NCBI RefSeq assembly: GCF_900114185.1
Contig: NZ_FOSE01000006.1
Span: 1-64,000 of the forward strand
Length of the DNA: 64,000 nt
Reading direction: 5' to 3'
Source: Cellulomonas sp. KH9
GTDB lineage: Bacteria > Actinomycetota > Actinomycetes > Actinomycetales > Cellulomonadaceae
Below are positions 1 to 8,393 of the stretch, one piece after another. The translations under genes and the position numbers were made by a program. The notes under the pieces are model-generated. The model did no database searches, was not told the origin of the DNA, and saw only the letters and a program-made list of their open reading frames with translations. The first letter of the stretch is position 1, and every line of letters begins with the position of its first letter.

Positions 1-95
1 CGTACCCGATCCTGCGACCCGGTCCGACACCCGCCTCCCGGCCCCGGAGGGCTGAGCGGCTGGATGACCGTACCCGATCCTGCGACCCGGTCCGA
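1..95. repeat. 27-bp direct repeat at the window edge
   Basis: Positions 1-27 and 69-95 are identical over 27 bases (beginning CGTACCCGATCC and ending GGTCCGA), 68 bases apart. The first copy is cut by the window start, so the true unit may be longer. I see no gene, transposase or tRNA beside it. It could be a small duplication, part of a larger array to the left, or an attachment-like repeat; the window cannot decide. Confidence 0.6.
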
Positions 96-316
96 TCGCC
101 CCGCGAGGCCACGATCCAGCCGGCGCTCAGCGCCGGAGGAGGAGTTCGAGGGGGTGCCACCCGCGGGGACCGACCACCTGATCGAGCTCGGTGTCCGTTC
201 CTCCCTGCCGGGCGGCCGGGGGAACATTACGCAGCACCCGACTGCCACGCAAGTCGCGGGAGCAGGTGTGACCGGGGCCACCGGCGAGCGCCCGGCGAGC
301 CGTCCCCGGCACGCGG

Positions 317-348
317 CAGCGCCGCCGGCCCGGGGGCCGGCGGCGCTG
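317..348. terminator. Perfect 14-bp GC hairpin downstream of the thioredoxin-like gene
   Basis: CAGCGCCGCCGGCC (317-330) is the exact reverse complement of 335-348, with a 4-base loop. It lies about 65 bases past the stop codon of the minus-strand gene ending at 414. There is no T-tract on either side, as is usual for actinobacterial hairpin terminators, and it could act in both directions. Confidence 0.6.
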
Positions 349-380
349 GGATCGCCGTGGTGGCACGGTGCCCGACCGCG

Positions 381-412
381 CTCGGTACGCCGTTCGCTCG
401 GTACGCCGTTCG
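381..412. repeat. Tandem duplication of a 16-bp unit
   Basis: CTCGGTACGCCGTTCG occurs twice in direct succession (381-396 and 397-412), ending just before the stop codon at 414 of the minus-strand gene. It looks like a simple slippage duplication. Confidence 0.7.
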
Positions 413-413
413 C

Positions 414-1349
414 TCAGTACAGGGCCGATGCGAGGGCGCGGCGGGCCGCGACGACACGCGGGTCGTCCGTGCCCAGGACCTCGAAGAGATCGACCAGCCG
501 CAGCCGGACCCGTTCCCGGTCGTCCCCGGCGGTGCGACGCACGAGCTCGACGAGGCGCGCGAACGCGTCCTCGACGGCACCGGCGAAGACGTCCAGGTCC
601 GCGACCGCCAGCTGCGCGTCGACGTCGTCGGGCCGGGCGGCGGCCGCCTCGCGCACGGCGCGCACATCCGCTCCCGCGGTGCGCTCCATGAGCCCGACCT
701 GCGCCAGGCCGGCACTCGCCATCGCGTCACGGGGGTTCTCCCGCAGCGCCTGCTCGTACGCCGCGCGTGCGGCGGGGAGGTCGTCCCGCTCGATCGCGTC
801 GTACGCCGCCTGGTGCAGCGGCGGGAGGGCCGGCTCGGGCTCGGGCTCCGGGGCGGGCGCACCCGCCGCGACGCGACCGGTGATGCCGTTCGCCTCCGCC
901 GCCGCGAGGAGCTGGTCGAGCACCGCGCGCACCTGCTCGCGGGGGTAGGCCCCCTGGAACAGCGGCACCGGCTGCCCGCCCAGCACCGCCACGACCGTCG
1001 GCACCGACTGCGCCTGGAAGGCCGCGGCCACCTGGGGGTTGGCCTCCGCGTCGATACGTGCCAGGAGCCAGCGCCCCGCATCCTCGTCGGCGAGGGCCGC
1101 GAGGTCCGCCGCGACCTGCTGGCTCACCTCGCTCCACGGCGCCCACAGCACCACGACCACCGGGTGCTGGGTCGAGGACTGGACGACGTCGGCGAACGTC
1201 TCCTGGTCGACGTCCCGGACGTACCCGCCGGCGGTCGGCAGACCGCCCGGGCTCCCGGGGGGCGGGGTGGCCGGACGGGCCAGGGTCGACAGGTCGACTG
1301 CTCCGCGCGCGTCGAGGCGGGGGCGGGGCTGCTGCGACGGCTGCGACAT
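414..1349 (-). CDS. Thioredoxin-like tetratricopeptide protein (YbbN/CnoX-like)
   Basis: A 311-residue cytosolic protein. Residues about 42-150 form a thioredoxin fold, followed by an acidic Pro-Glu linker and helical TPR-like repeats (about 185-311). This is the architecture of YbbN/CnoX co-chaperones, which bind unfolding clients. The usual WCGPC site reads W-A-P-W-S-E-V-S (residues 69-76): both redox cysteines are absent, so it should not be an oxidoreductase. I chose the ATG at 1349 because AGGAG lies 6 bases upstream; an upstream in-frame extension would be arginine-rich and protein-unlike. It is probably its own transcription unit, ending at the hairpin near 330. Family assignment is by fold and composition. 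Confidence 0.8.
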   Translation of the reverse strand: MSQPSQQPRPRLDARGAVDLSTLARPATPPPGSPGGLPTAGGYVRDVDQETFADVVQSSTQHPVVVVLWAPWSEVSQQVAADLAALADEDAGRWLLARIDAEANPQVAAAFQAQSVPTVVAVLGGQPVPLFQGAYPREQVRAVLDQLLAAAEANGITGRVAAGAPAPEPEPEPALPPLHQAAYDAIERDDLPAARAAYEQALRENPRDAMASAGLAQVGLMERTAGADVRAVREAAAARPDDVDAQLAVADLDVFAGAVEDAFARLVELVRRTAGDDRERVRLRLVDLFEVLGTDDPRVVAARRALASALY

Positions 1350-1491
1350 CACGAGCTCCTCGGTGTGGTCGTGCGTGCTCAGGTCGGTCAGGACGTCACC
1401 GCGGGTCGACCCCACGGGCGTGGGTGCGGTGCCGTCCGGGCATTGTCCATCGTCGCAGGCCCGGGGCGCAGCGGCGTCCGCACCCCGCGCG

Positions 1492-2553
1492 TCACTGGGC
1501 CGACGCCGCGGTGACCGACTGCTCCCCCGCCAGCACCTGGACCTGCGCGTCGCTGCCGGCCGGCGGCACGTACATGACGACCACACCCGTGAACGTGCGC
1601 GTCAGGCTCGACCCCGCCGTGGTCGCCCCGCCCGCGAGCGCGGAGTAGAACGGCTCCACCGTGATCGTGCCGCCGGGCGCCGCGAGGGTGACGGTCGACG
1701 TGGTGGCGATCTCGCTCACGACGATCGCCCCGCCGTCGACCGTGCCGACGGTGACCACCGGCTCGGCGGCCGGGGTGTACGTCTGGGTCAGCGTGGCAGC
1801 GTCGGCGAGCTGCGAGACGACCTGCGCCCGCTCGGCCTCGATCGCGGAGCGGAACGCGTCGGGCGCGAAGGCGCCGGCGTGCGGCGACGCGTCACCGTTG
1901 GCCAGGACGTCCGTGTACTGCGCGACCGCGTCGAGCGGGGTGAGCACCAGCCCGTCGGCGTCCGGTGCGAGCGTGGGGCTGCCCTCCTCGGGCGCCGCGG
2001 TCGCGGGCGTCTGGGCCGACGGCATGAGCTTGGCCCAGCCCCACAGCTTGTACTGCTCGCGGGGGGACGCCTGGCGCAGCACGAGGACGCGCGGCGCCTG
2101 CAGGTCGTCGGGCTGCTCGGTCACGACCAGCTGGGTACGGGGCCAGGTGTCCGTCTCCGACACGACGAGCGCCTGCTCGTCGAACGGCAGCGCCGTCGGC
2201 GGCTTCGTCCCGCCGTTGGCGGTGTTGCGCACGTACTCGGCGGTGCGGATGGCCAGGGCGGGACCCTCGAGGCGCGCTGCCAGACCCGCGGGGTCGTTGC
2301 CCGCGTCACCGGCCGCGACCACCTCGGACACGGCGCCGAGCACGTGCTGCGCCTGGGCGACCGACAGGGCCGGCGGCGCGACGGCGGGCACGGGGTCGGG
2401 CTGCGCCGTCGGCAGCGGTGTCCCGCAGCCGGTGAGCAGGAGCAGCGGGAGCGCCGCCGCCGCGACGAGCGCGCGCCGCGGACGGCGCGTGGGCCGGGCG
2501 GTGCCGACGACGCCCTGGGCGGGCTGCGGGGCGCGGGTGCGGTTCAGGGTCAT
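1492..2553 (-). CDS. Putative lipoprotein of unknown function
   Basis: A 353-residue protein with a basic N-terminus, a hydrophobic core ending in L-L-L-L-T-G-C, and the lipid-modified cysteine predicted at residue 43, so it should be anchored outside the membrane. The mature part is mixed alpha/beta with several Val/Thr-rich strands and no catalytic motif I recognise. Its ATG overlaps the stop of the upstream membrane-protein gene (ATGA at 2550-2553), so the two are translationally coupled and probably work together at the cell envelope. Function unknown. Confidence 0.75.
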   Translation of the reverse strand: MTLNRTRAPQPAQGVVGTARPTRRPRRALVAAAALPLLLLTGCGTPLPTAQPDPVPAVAPPALSVAQAQHVLGAVSEVVAAGDAGNDPAGLAARLEGPALAIRTAEYVRNTANGGTKPPTALPFDEQALVVSETDTWPRTQLVVTEQPDDLQAPRVLVLRQASPREQYKLWGWAKLMPSAQTPATAAPEEGSPTLAPDADGLVLTPLDAVAQYTDVLANGDASPHAGAFAPDAFRSAIEAERAQVVSQLADAATLTQTYTPAAEPVVTVGTVDGGAIVVSEIATTSTVTLAAPGGTITVEPFYSALAGGATTAGSSLTRTFTGVVVMYVPPAGSDAQVQVLAGEQSVTAASAQ

Positions 2554-4511
2554 CGTCCTTCCTCCGTGGTCGGGTCGTCGTCGGCCGGCAGGCCCCACGC
2601 GCGTCGCCAGGCGTCGGCGCGCGGGCCCGCAGCGGGTTCGGTCCCCGCCGCCCGGGGTCCGGTCGGGACCGGGGCGTCGCGGAGCCAGGCCGGACGCGGT
2701 GCGTCGGACGGTGCCGCGGCTGCGCCGCGTCCGGGGACGGGACCCGCGGCCGTGCCGGTGCCCGTCGCGGGGCGCGGCCCGTCGGGACCAGCGGCACGGG
2801 AGGCCGCGGGGCCCGCGGACGGACCGCGGCCCGGCCCGTCCGGACCGGAGGCCCAGCCGGGGCGCGTGGACGCCGGGCGGCGCCCGCCGGGGGCGTCGGG
2901 CGAGCCTGCTGCTCCGGGCGGGGGGATCTGCGGGCTCCCGGTCGGACGTCCCGGGGGCAGCTGCGGGCTCGCACCCGCACGCCCCGGCGGGAGCTGCGGG
3001 GTCCCGGTGGGGAGCCCCGGTGCGGACTGCGGCCCCGCGGTGCGCGGGCCCGGCGGCGGGAGCTGCGGGCTGCCGGCCGGGCGCGCCGCGCGCTCGCCGA
3101 CGAGCCAGGCAGGGCGACCGTGCGGGTGCTCCGGCGCCGGGCCGGGCGTCGCGGCGGTCGGCGACGCCGCCGTCGGCGCGGCGACCGGGGTCGCGGTCGT
3201 CCGCGCGCCCGTGGCGGCCGGGATCCACCCGGTCGGCGCGTCGTCACCGGTCGGCCGCGGGCCACCGGTCGGTCGCGGGCCACCGGTCGGTCGAGCGTCG
3301 CCGGTGGGCCCACCGGCGTCAGGGCGCCCGCCGACGGGCACGGCCGGGCCGCGAGGCGTCCGCGGCTCCGCGGCGTCGGGAGCCCCGGGGGTACCCGAGG
3401 GGGTCCGCGCGTCGTCCGGCTGCCCGGCCGCGCGGCCCTCCCGGCTGCTCGCGCCCAGGGACGTGACGGCGCGCAGCGCACGCCGCGTCGCGGGAGCCAT
3501 CGCGGCGAGCGCCCCCGCGGCCCGGGCGGGCTCGGCCGGCGCCGCCTGGTCAGTGCTCTCGGCGTCGGCGACACCGGGGGCGCCGTCGGAGGCGGACGGC
3601 TCACGAGGGGCACCGGCGGCGGCGGAAGCGGCGGGCGAGGACGGGGCGGGTGCCGTCGCGGCGTCGTCCCGTCCCGGCGACGCGTGCACGGGCTCGTCCG
3701 CGCCCGGGGCGCCCGACGCACGGGCCGCCCCCTGCGCCGCGAGCTCGCGGAGCTGCCGGCGGGTGAGCCCGGTGGGCGTCCCGTCGGGGCCGACCACGGG
3801 CATGGACCCGGTGAGCACGGGGGTCCAGTCCGCGTCGGCACCGCGCCGCGCACGACGCAGGTCACGGACGAGCAGGGCGGCGGCGGCCAGCACGAGCAGG
3901 CTTCCGACGACGACGCACGGCCACAGCCAGGGCGTCGTGACGACCTGGGGCCAGGCGAGCGACAGGGTCACGGGCGAACCGCCCGGGCCGGCGGCCAGCA
4001 CGCTCCACCGGCCGGGCTGCGCGGTCCACGTGATCTCGGCGGAGCCGTCGCCCGTCGCCTCGACGACCCACAGGTCGGAGCCGGTCGGGTCGGGCACCGT
4101 CACGGCGGCCTCGCCCTCGGCGGGCGCCTCACCCTCCGCGGGCGCCTCACCCTCAGCGGGCGCCTCACCCTCGGCGGGGTCGGGGGTCGGTGCGGCCACG
4201 TCCTCCGCGGCGAGCTCGTGCCAGCCGGCGAGACCGGTGACGCGCTGGTGGACGTCGGCCCCGACCCAGCCCGCCACGTCGGTGTCCCGGCCCACGGCGA
4301 GCACGACGGGTCCGTCGGCCTCGGCCCGGACCGTCACCTCGTCGCCCGCCATCTCGAGCACGCCGGGGTCGGTCACCACCAGGGGTTCGTCAGCCCGCAG
4401 CTCGGCGACGAGCACGTCGTCAGCACGCCATACGGTCGCAGAGGCCACCCCGAGGGCGACGACCACGACACCCAGGAATCCCACCAGGGCGACGATCAGT
4501 CGCTTCAGCAC
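2550..4511 (-). CDS. Membrane protein with extracytoplasmic domain and long proline-rich cytoplasmic tail
   Basis: A 653-residue protein starting at GTG 4511, with GGAGAGG 7 bases upstream. It has an N-terminal TM segment (about 2-24), an extracytoplasmic domain (about 25-190) containing four near-identical PAEGEA units (about 112-136), a second TM segment (about 197-217), and a very long low-complexity Pro/Gly/Ala/Arg tail with short blocks such as GSPQLPPG and PRPTGG repeated. The tail is probably disordered and may be a protein-interaction platform. It is coupled by ATGA overlap to the downstream lipoprotein gene. Unknown family; the topology is inferred from hydrophobicity alone. Confidence 0.7.
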   Translation of the reverse strand: MLKRLIVALVGFLGVVVVALGVASATVWRADDVLVAELRADEPLVVTDPGVLEMAGDEVTVRAEADGPVVLAVGRDTDVAGWVGADVHQRVTGLAGWHELAAEDVAAPTPDPAEGEAPAEGEAPAEGEAPAEGEAAVTVPDPTGSDLWVVEATGDGSAEITWTAQPGRWSVLAAGPGGSPVTLSLAWPQVVTTPWLWPCVVVGSLLVLAAAALLVRDLRRARRGADADWTPVLTGSMPVVGPDGTPTGLTRRQLRELAAQGAARASGAPGADEPVHASPGRDDAATAPAPSSPAASAAAGAPREPSASDGAPGVADAESTDQAAPAEPARAAGALAAMAPATRRALRAVTSLGASSREGRAAGQPDDARTPSGTPGAPDAAEPRTPRGPAVPVGGRPDAGGPTGDARPTGGPRPTGGPRPTGDDAPTGWIPAATGARTTATPVAAPTAASPTAATPGPAPEHPHGRPAWLVGERAARPAGSPQLPPPGPRTAGPQSAPGLPTGTPQLPPGRAGASPQLPPGRPTGSPQIPPPGAAGSPDAPGGRRPASTRPGWASGPDGPGRGPSAGPAASRAAGPDGPRPATGTGTAAGPVPGRGAAAAPSDAPRPAWLRDAPVPTGPRAAGTEPAAGPRADAWRRAWGLPADDDPTTEEGR

Positions 4512-4855
4512 GCACAGTCCTCTCCGGTCGCGAACGGCCCCAGGATAGGCAGACGGGTCACGACGGGCCGAACCCGGACGAGGGGTGACGGGCCGATCGT
4601 CACCCGACCTCCACCTCCCGATCACGTCGGGACGACAGCGCCGGACGTTACCGGACGAACCGGGACAGACGCGGCAGCGGGTGGGGGCGCAGGCCGCTCA
4701 CCAGCACCGACGTCCGTACCGACGGGCGCCACCGGGCGCACGGTCCGTCCTGTTCAGGGACCGTGCGCCGCGTATCCTGGCCGCGGGGCACCGGCCCACC
4801 GAGGAGGACCTCGGCCACCGCCGCCCGCCGGGCCCCTCTCCCAGGAGGATCACCC
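4512..4855. promoter_or_regulatory. Divergent promoter region of the membrane-protein and coiled-coil genes
   Basis: 344 bases without a gene separate two divergently transcribed genes. On the plus strand TGTTCA (4751-4756) and TATCCT (4773-4778), 16 bases apart, form a plausible sigma-70-type promoter about 75 bases before the GTG at 4856. No convincing hexamers were found for the minus-strand gene. Confidence 0.4.
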
Positions 4856-7039
4856 GTGCCCGAAGCCCGGAACCCGTTTCCCGTCGTCAACTTCCGCGGC
4901 TACGACCGTGATGCTGTCGACGAGACCATCGGTGCGCTCGAGAAGGCCCTGGCCGACGCACGGTCGCAGGTCGAGGCGCTCGACGCCGAGAAGATGAAGG
5001 TCGCGGGCGAGCTCTCCGAGGCGCACCGGCAGCTGCGCGAGGCGGAGCGCCCGACGTACGCGGGGCTGGGCTCGCGCATCGAGCAGCTGCTGCGCTCGGC
5101 CGAGGAGCAGTCGTCGGACGTCATGACCCAGGCCAACGCCCAGGCCGCGGACTCCCTGGCGCGGGCCAAGCTGGCGGCGGGCCAGCTGCGTGCACGCGCG
5201 GAGAACGAGGTGGCCGAGCTCCTGGCCACCGCCCGGCGCGAGGCCGAGGAGGTCCGCACCACCGCGGCGGCGGAGGCGGAGAGCTCGGTGCTGGCGGCCC
5301 ACCGCCGCGCCGAGGAGCTCGTCGGGTCGGCCGAGCGGGAGGCCGCGCGCATCCAGAGCGCGGTCGCGACCGAGGAGAGCGAGCGGCGCACGTCCCTCGA
5401 GCGCGAGCTCGGGACGCTGCGGGCCCGCGTCGAGCACGAGGCGACCCAGCTGCGCGTCGCCACCGAGCGCACCGCGACCGAGCTGCGGACACGCACCGAG
5501 GCGGAGACCACGGCCCTGCGCGAGGAGACCGAGCGGTACGCGCAGGACCTGCGCCAGAGCGCGGACCAGGAGACCACCGAGCTGCGTCAGCGCGCCGAGG
5601 CCGAGGTCGCGGCGCTGCGCAGCGACGCGGAGCGGTACGCCGCCCGCCTGCGCTCCGAGGTCAACGCGGAGGTCGCCGCGTGGCGCCAGGCCGCGGCGGA
5701 GGAGACCACGGCGCTGCGCGCCTCGGCGGCCGAGTACGCCGACGCGACGCGCGCTGCCGCGGAGCGCGACGCGGCCGCGTTGCAGCAGCGGGTCGCCACG
5801 GAGGTCGCCGCGCTGCGCACCGAGGCCGAGCAGTACGCGGCGTACGTCCGTGCGACCGCCGAGCGCGAGGCCGGCGAGCTGCGCGCCGCGACGCACGACG
5901 AGATCGCCCAGGTCCGGGCGGAGGCCGAGGACGCGGTCGCGACGCTGCGCACCGAGTCGGAGCAGTACGCGGCCGAGCTGCGGGCGTCCGCCGACCGCGA
6001 GACGGCCGAGCTGCGCGAGCGCACCGGCTACGAGGTCGCCCACCTGCGCGAGACGGCCCAGCGCGAGACCGACGAGCTGCGGTCCACGACCGAGAGGGAG
6101 ACCTCCGAGGCCCGGGCCGCCGCGGACCGCGAGACCACGGAGCTGCGCGAGCGCACGCGCCTCGAGGTCGAGCGGCTGCAGAACGAGGCCCGCCGGGCGA
6201 TCGGCGAGGCGGTGACCCAGGCCCGCACCCAGGCCGACGACCTGGTGCGCCGCGCCGAGCAGCAGCTCGCCGACGCCGAGCTCGCCATCGCGGCGCAGCA
6301 CGAGGCGGCCGAGCGGCACGACGCCGAGCGCCACGAGGCCGCGCGGGCCGAGACCGAGCGGCTCGTCGCGGACGCCGAGGCGCACGCCTCCGAGGCGGAG
6401 GAGCGGGTGGCCAAGGCCCTCGCGCACGCCGAGAAGGTGCGGGTCGACGCCGAGCGGCAGGCCGCGGAGCTGCTCGCGAACGCGCGCCGCAACGCGGACC
6501 GCGTGGTCGCCGAGGCACGGGAGCACGCCGAGAAGCAGATCTCCGACGCGATGACCGAGGCGGAGCGCGAGCGGACCACGGCGACGCGCCAGGTCGAGGA
6601 CCTGCACCGGCAGCGCGAGTCGATCACGTCCTACCTGGACGAGCTGCGGCACCTGCTCGGCACGAACCCCGACCGGGCCGCGCTGGAGAAGGCGGGCAGG
6701 ATCGAGGAGAAGTTCGCGAAGGAGCAGTCGGGCGACGCCGCACCCGCGCAGCGCGCCGAGCGGCAGCCGGCCACGCCGGCCCGCCCCGCCGGGAAGGAGG
6801 CCGCCGGCGCCACCGACGACCGCTCCGGCGCGGCCGGGTCCACCGGCTCGGACGACGCCGCCGCCTCGCAGACCGGGCCGACCGGTGACGAGAGCGCTCG
6901 CCCGGCGCGTCCGGCCCGGCCCGCGCGCACGTCGAAGGCTCGCCCGGCACCGGTCTCGGCCGCCGTCCCCGTCGTGCCCTCCCCCGCCGTCGAGCAGCAG
7001 GGCGACACGGCTGCGGACGCCTCGTCCGACGGTCGCTGA
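4856..7039 (+). CDS. DivIVA-like hendecad coiled-coil protein (Scy/FilP type)
   Basis: A 727-residue filament-type protein. It starts at GTG 4856 behind AGGAGG (4843-4848). The first 50 residues resemble a DivIVA head (N-F-R-G-Y-D-R-D-A-V-D). Almost everything from about 30 to 600 is coiled coil. Residues 206-447 are 22 back-to-back 11-residue repeats of pattern x4-L-R-x2-A-x2. Such hendecads mark the Streptomyces cytoskeletal proteins Scy and FilP, often annotated as cellulose-binding proteins. The last 130 residues are an Ala/Pro/Arg-rich disordered tail. A structural role at poles, septum or envelope growth sites is likely. The gene at 7047 follows 7 bases later and is probably co-transcribed. 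Confidence 0.8.
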   Translation: MPEARNPFPVVNFRGYDRDAVDETIGALEKALADARSQVEALDAEKMKVAGELSEAHRQLREAERPTYAGLGSRIEQLLRSAEEQSSDVMTQANAQAADSLARAKLAAGQLRARAENEVAELLATARREAEEVRTTAAAEAESSVLAAHRRAEELVGSAEREAARIQSAVATEESERRTSLERELGTLRARVEHEATQLRVATERTATELRTRTEAETTALREETERYAQDLRQSADQETTELRQRAEAEVAALRSDAERYAARLRSEVNAEVAAWRQAAAEETTALRASAAEYADATRAAAERDAAALQQRVATEVAALRTEAEQYAAYVRATAEREAGELRAATHDEIAQVRAEAEDAVATLRTESEQYAAELRASADRETAELRERTGYEVAHLRETAQRETDELRSTTERETSEARAAADRETTELRERTRLEVERLQNEARRAIGEAVTQARTQADDLVRRAEQQLADAELAIAAQHEAAERHDAERHEAARAETERLVADAEAHASEAEERVAKALAHAEKVRVDAERQAAELLANARRNADRVVAEAREHAEKQISDAMTEAERERTTATRQVEDLHRQRESITSYLDELRHLLGTNPDRAALEKAGRIEEKFAKEQSGDAAPAQRAERQPATPARPAGKEAAGATDDRSGAAGSTGSDDAAASQTGPTGDESARPARPARPARTSKARPAPVSAAVPVVPSPAVEQQGDTAADASSDGR

Positions 7040-7046
7040 CCACCCG

Positions 7047-7568
7047 ATGAGCACCCCGCAGCCCGCGCCGGACGGTCGCGCCGACCGTCCGGCGAGCGGC
7101 GCGCCCGGTGTCCCGCCGCACGCGCCCGCACCGTCGGAGCCGGGGACCCCGGACCGCGCCGCGCAGTGGCGCGAGCAGCGCCGCGAGGCCGCACGCGTGC
7201 ACGCCGACGCGCTGGCCGCGCGGCAGCGGGCCGAGTCGACGCGGGCTCGGGCGATCATCGCGGACTTCCTCGCGGAGGCCCGTGCGCGCGGCGTGGCCCC
7301 CGGCCCGCTGCACGTGCGGTCGTACGACGGCCGGGCGCGCTACCGCACGCCGCTGCAGGGCTGGTACCTGCGCCGGGACGAGACGGTGGGCGTCGACACC
7401 GCCGGGGAGTTCTACGTGCTCACGGCCCCGCCCAGCCTCACGGCCCGCTTCCGTGGGGTGCAGCCGGTGCCGCAGGACCCGCCGCTCGTCATCGGTGCGG
7501 GCGGCAAGGACGGCGAGTCGATCGACCTGCCCGACGCCCTCGCACGGGTGCTGGCCGGCGAGGTCTGA
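7047..7568 (+). CDS. Conserved hypothetical protein downstream of the coiled-coil gene
   Basis: A 173-residue soluble protein. Residues 1-40 are Pro/Ala-rich and 40-80 a basic amphipathic helix; about 80-173 form a compact domain with a strand-rich W-Y-L-R-R-D core and an acidic C-terminus. The ATG at 7047 lies 7 bases after the stop of the coiled-coil gene, so the start is set by coupling; an upstream in-frame extension would overlap that gene by 50 codons and is Arg/Pro-rich. No family recognised. Gene order suggests it assists or modifies the filament protein. Confidence 0.65.
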   Translation: MSTPQPAPDGRADRPASGAPGVPPHAPAPSEPGTPDRAAQWREQRREAARVHADALAARQRAESTRARAIIADFLAEARARGVAPGPLHVRSYDGRARYRTPLQGWYLRRDETVGVDTAGEFYVLTAPPSLTARFRGVQPVPQDPPLVIGAGGKDGESIDLPDALARVLAGEV

Positions 7569-7602
7569 CGCCGGCCACGACGTCCTCCGGTCAGCCGGCG
7601 TC
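7567..7602. terminator. Shared terminator between convergent genes
   Basis: GACGCCGGC (7567-7575) pairs exactly with GCCGGCGTC (7594-7602) across an 18-base loop. It spans the ends of the plus-strand gene ending at 7568 and the minus-strand hydrolase ending at 7591, so it could stop transcription from both sides. Confidence 0.5.
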
Positions 7603-8337
7603 CACGCGGTTGGCGAGCTCGGACAGCGCCGTCGCCACGGCCGCCGGGTCCTCGACCGCCGACAGGTGACCGACCCGCGGCACGACGACCAGCAGCCCGT
7701 CCGCGGCCGTCGCCACCATGTGCTCGGCCGCGTCGGTGCCCGTCACGGAGTCCTCGTCACCCACGACGACGGTGACCGGCCCCGTGAAGAGCCGCAGCAC
7801 CTCCGTCCGGTCCGGCCGCGCCGCCATGGCGCGCTGCGCCCAGGTGACACGCGCCGGGTCCTGCTCGCCGATCCACGCGGTGACGCGCTCGACGACCTCG
7901 GGGCGGGCGCTGCGGGTGGTCTCCCCCAGCAGCGTGCCCACCATGCCGCGGACGGGGTCGACCGAGCCGGCGGCCTCGACCTCCGCGGCGACGCCCTCGC
8001 GCTTCGCGGCGGCCTCGGGGGTGTCCGCGGTCGACTTGGTGTCGACCAGCGCGAGGGCGGCCACGAGCTCCGGGTGGCGCTCGAGGAGCGCGAGCGCCAC
8101 GTAGCCACCCATCGAGAGCCCGGCGACCACCACCGGTCCGGTGCCCGCGTCGCGCACGACCTGCGCGACGTGGTCCGCCGCCGCCTCGAGCGCGGGCTCG
8201 GGCAGGTCGGAGCCGACGGCGACCGGCAGGTCGGGGGCGAGCACCGGGCGGGTCCGCGCGAGCGCGCCCGCGACGTCGTCCCACATGCGGTGGTCCAGCG
8301 GGAAGGCGTGCAGCAGGACGATCGGGCTCGCGGTCAT
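7591..8337 (-). CDS. Alpha/beta hydrolase
   Basis: A 248-residue esterase- or lactonase-type hydrolase. It has the oxyanion-side motif L-L-H-A-F-P-L-D (8-15), the nucleophile elbow G-L-S-M-G-G with Ser75, a late acidic residue in V-G-D-E-D, and the catalytic His in R-V-G-H-L-S. All three triad members are therefore present. There is no signal peptide, so it is cytosolic. ATG 8337 has GGAGGA a few bases upstream. Family resemblance is to 3-oxoadipate enol-lactonase/RutD-like enzymes, but the substrate cannot be read from sequence. It stands alone, convergent with the gene at 7047. Confidence 0.82.
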   Translation of the reverse strand: MTASPIVLLHAFPLDHRMWDDVAGALARTRPVLAPDLPVAVGSDLPEPALEAAADHVAQVVRDAGTGPVVVAGLSMGGYVALALLERHPELVAALALVDTKSTADTPEAAAKREGVAAEVEAAGSVDPVRGMVGTLLGETTRSARPEVVERVTAWIGEQDPARVTWAQRAMAARPDRTEVLRLFTGPVTVVVGDEDSVTGTDAAEHMVATAADGLLVVVPRVGHLSAVEDPAAVATALSELANRVDAG

Positions 8338-8393
8338 GCGTCCTCCAGGAGGTGGGGCCGGGCAACCGCCGGTGCGGGCGCCCGCTGACGACA

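Larger units (their letters stand above)
96..413. other. Intergenic stretch without a supported gene
   Basis: No reading frame here has a ribosome binding site or protein-like composition; the open frames are shadows of the minus-strand thioredoxin-like gene. The stretch holds a perfect terminator hairpin (317-348) and a short tandem duplication (381-412). Confidence 0.5.

Noticed and set aside
1039..4548. Open frame of more than 1,100 codons on the plus strand opposite the first minus-strand genes
   Set aside because: It is antisense to three genes with good starts, signal sequences and TM segments. Its translation is Arg/Ala/Gly-rich without domains, as expected for mirror frames in very GC-rich DNA.
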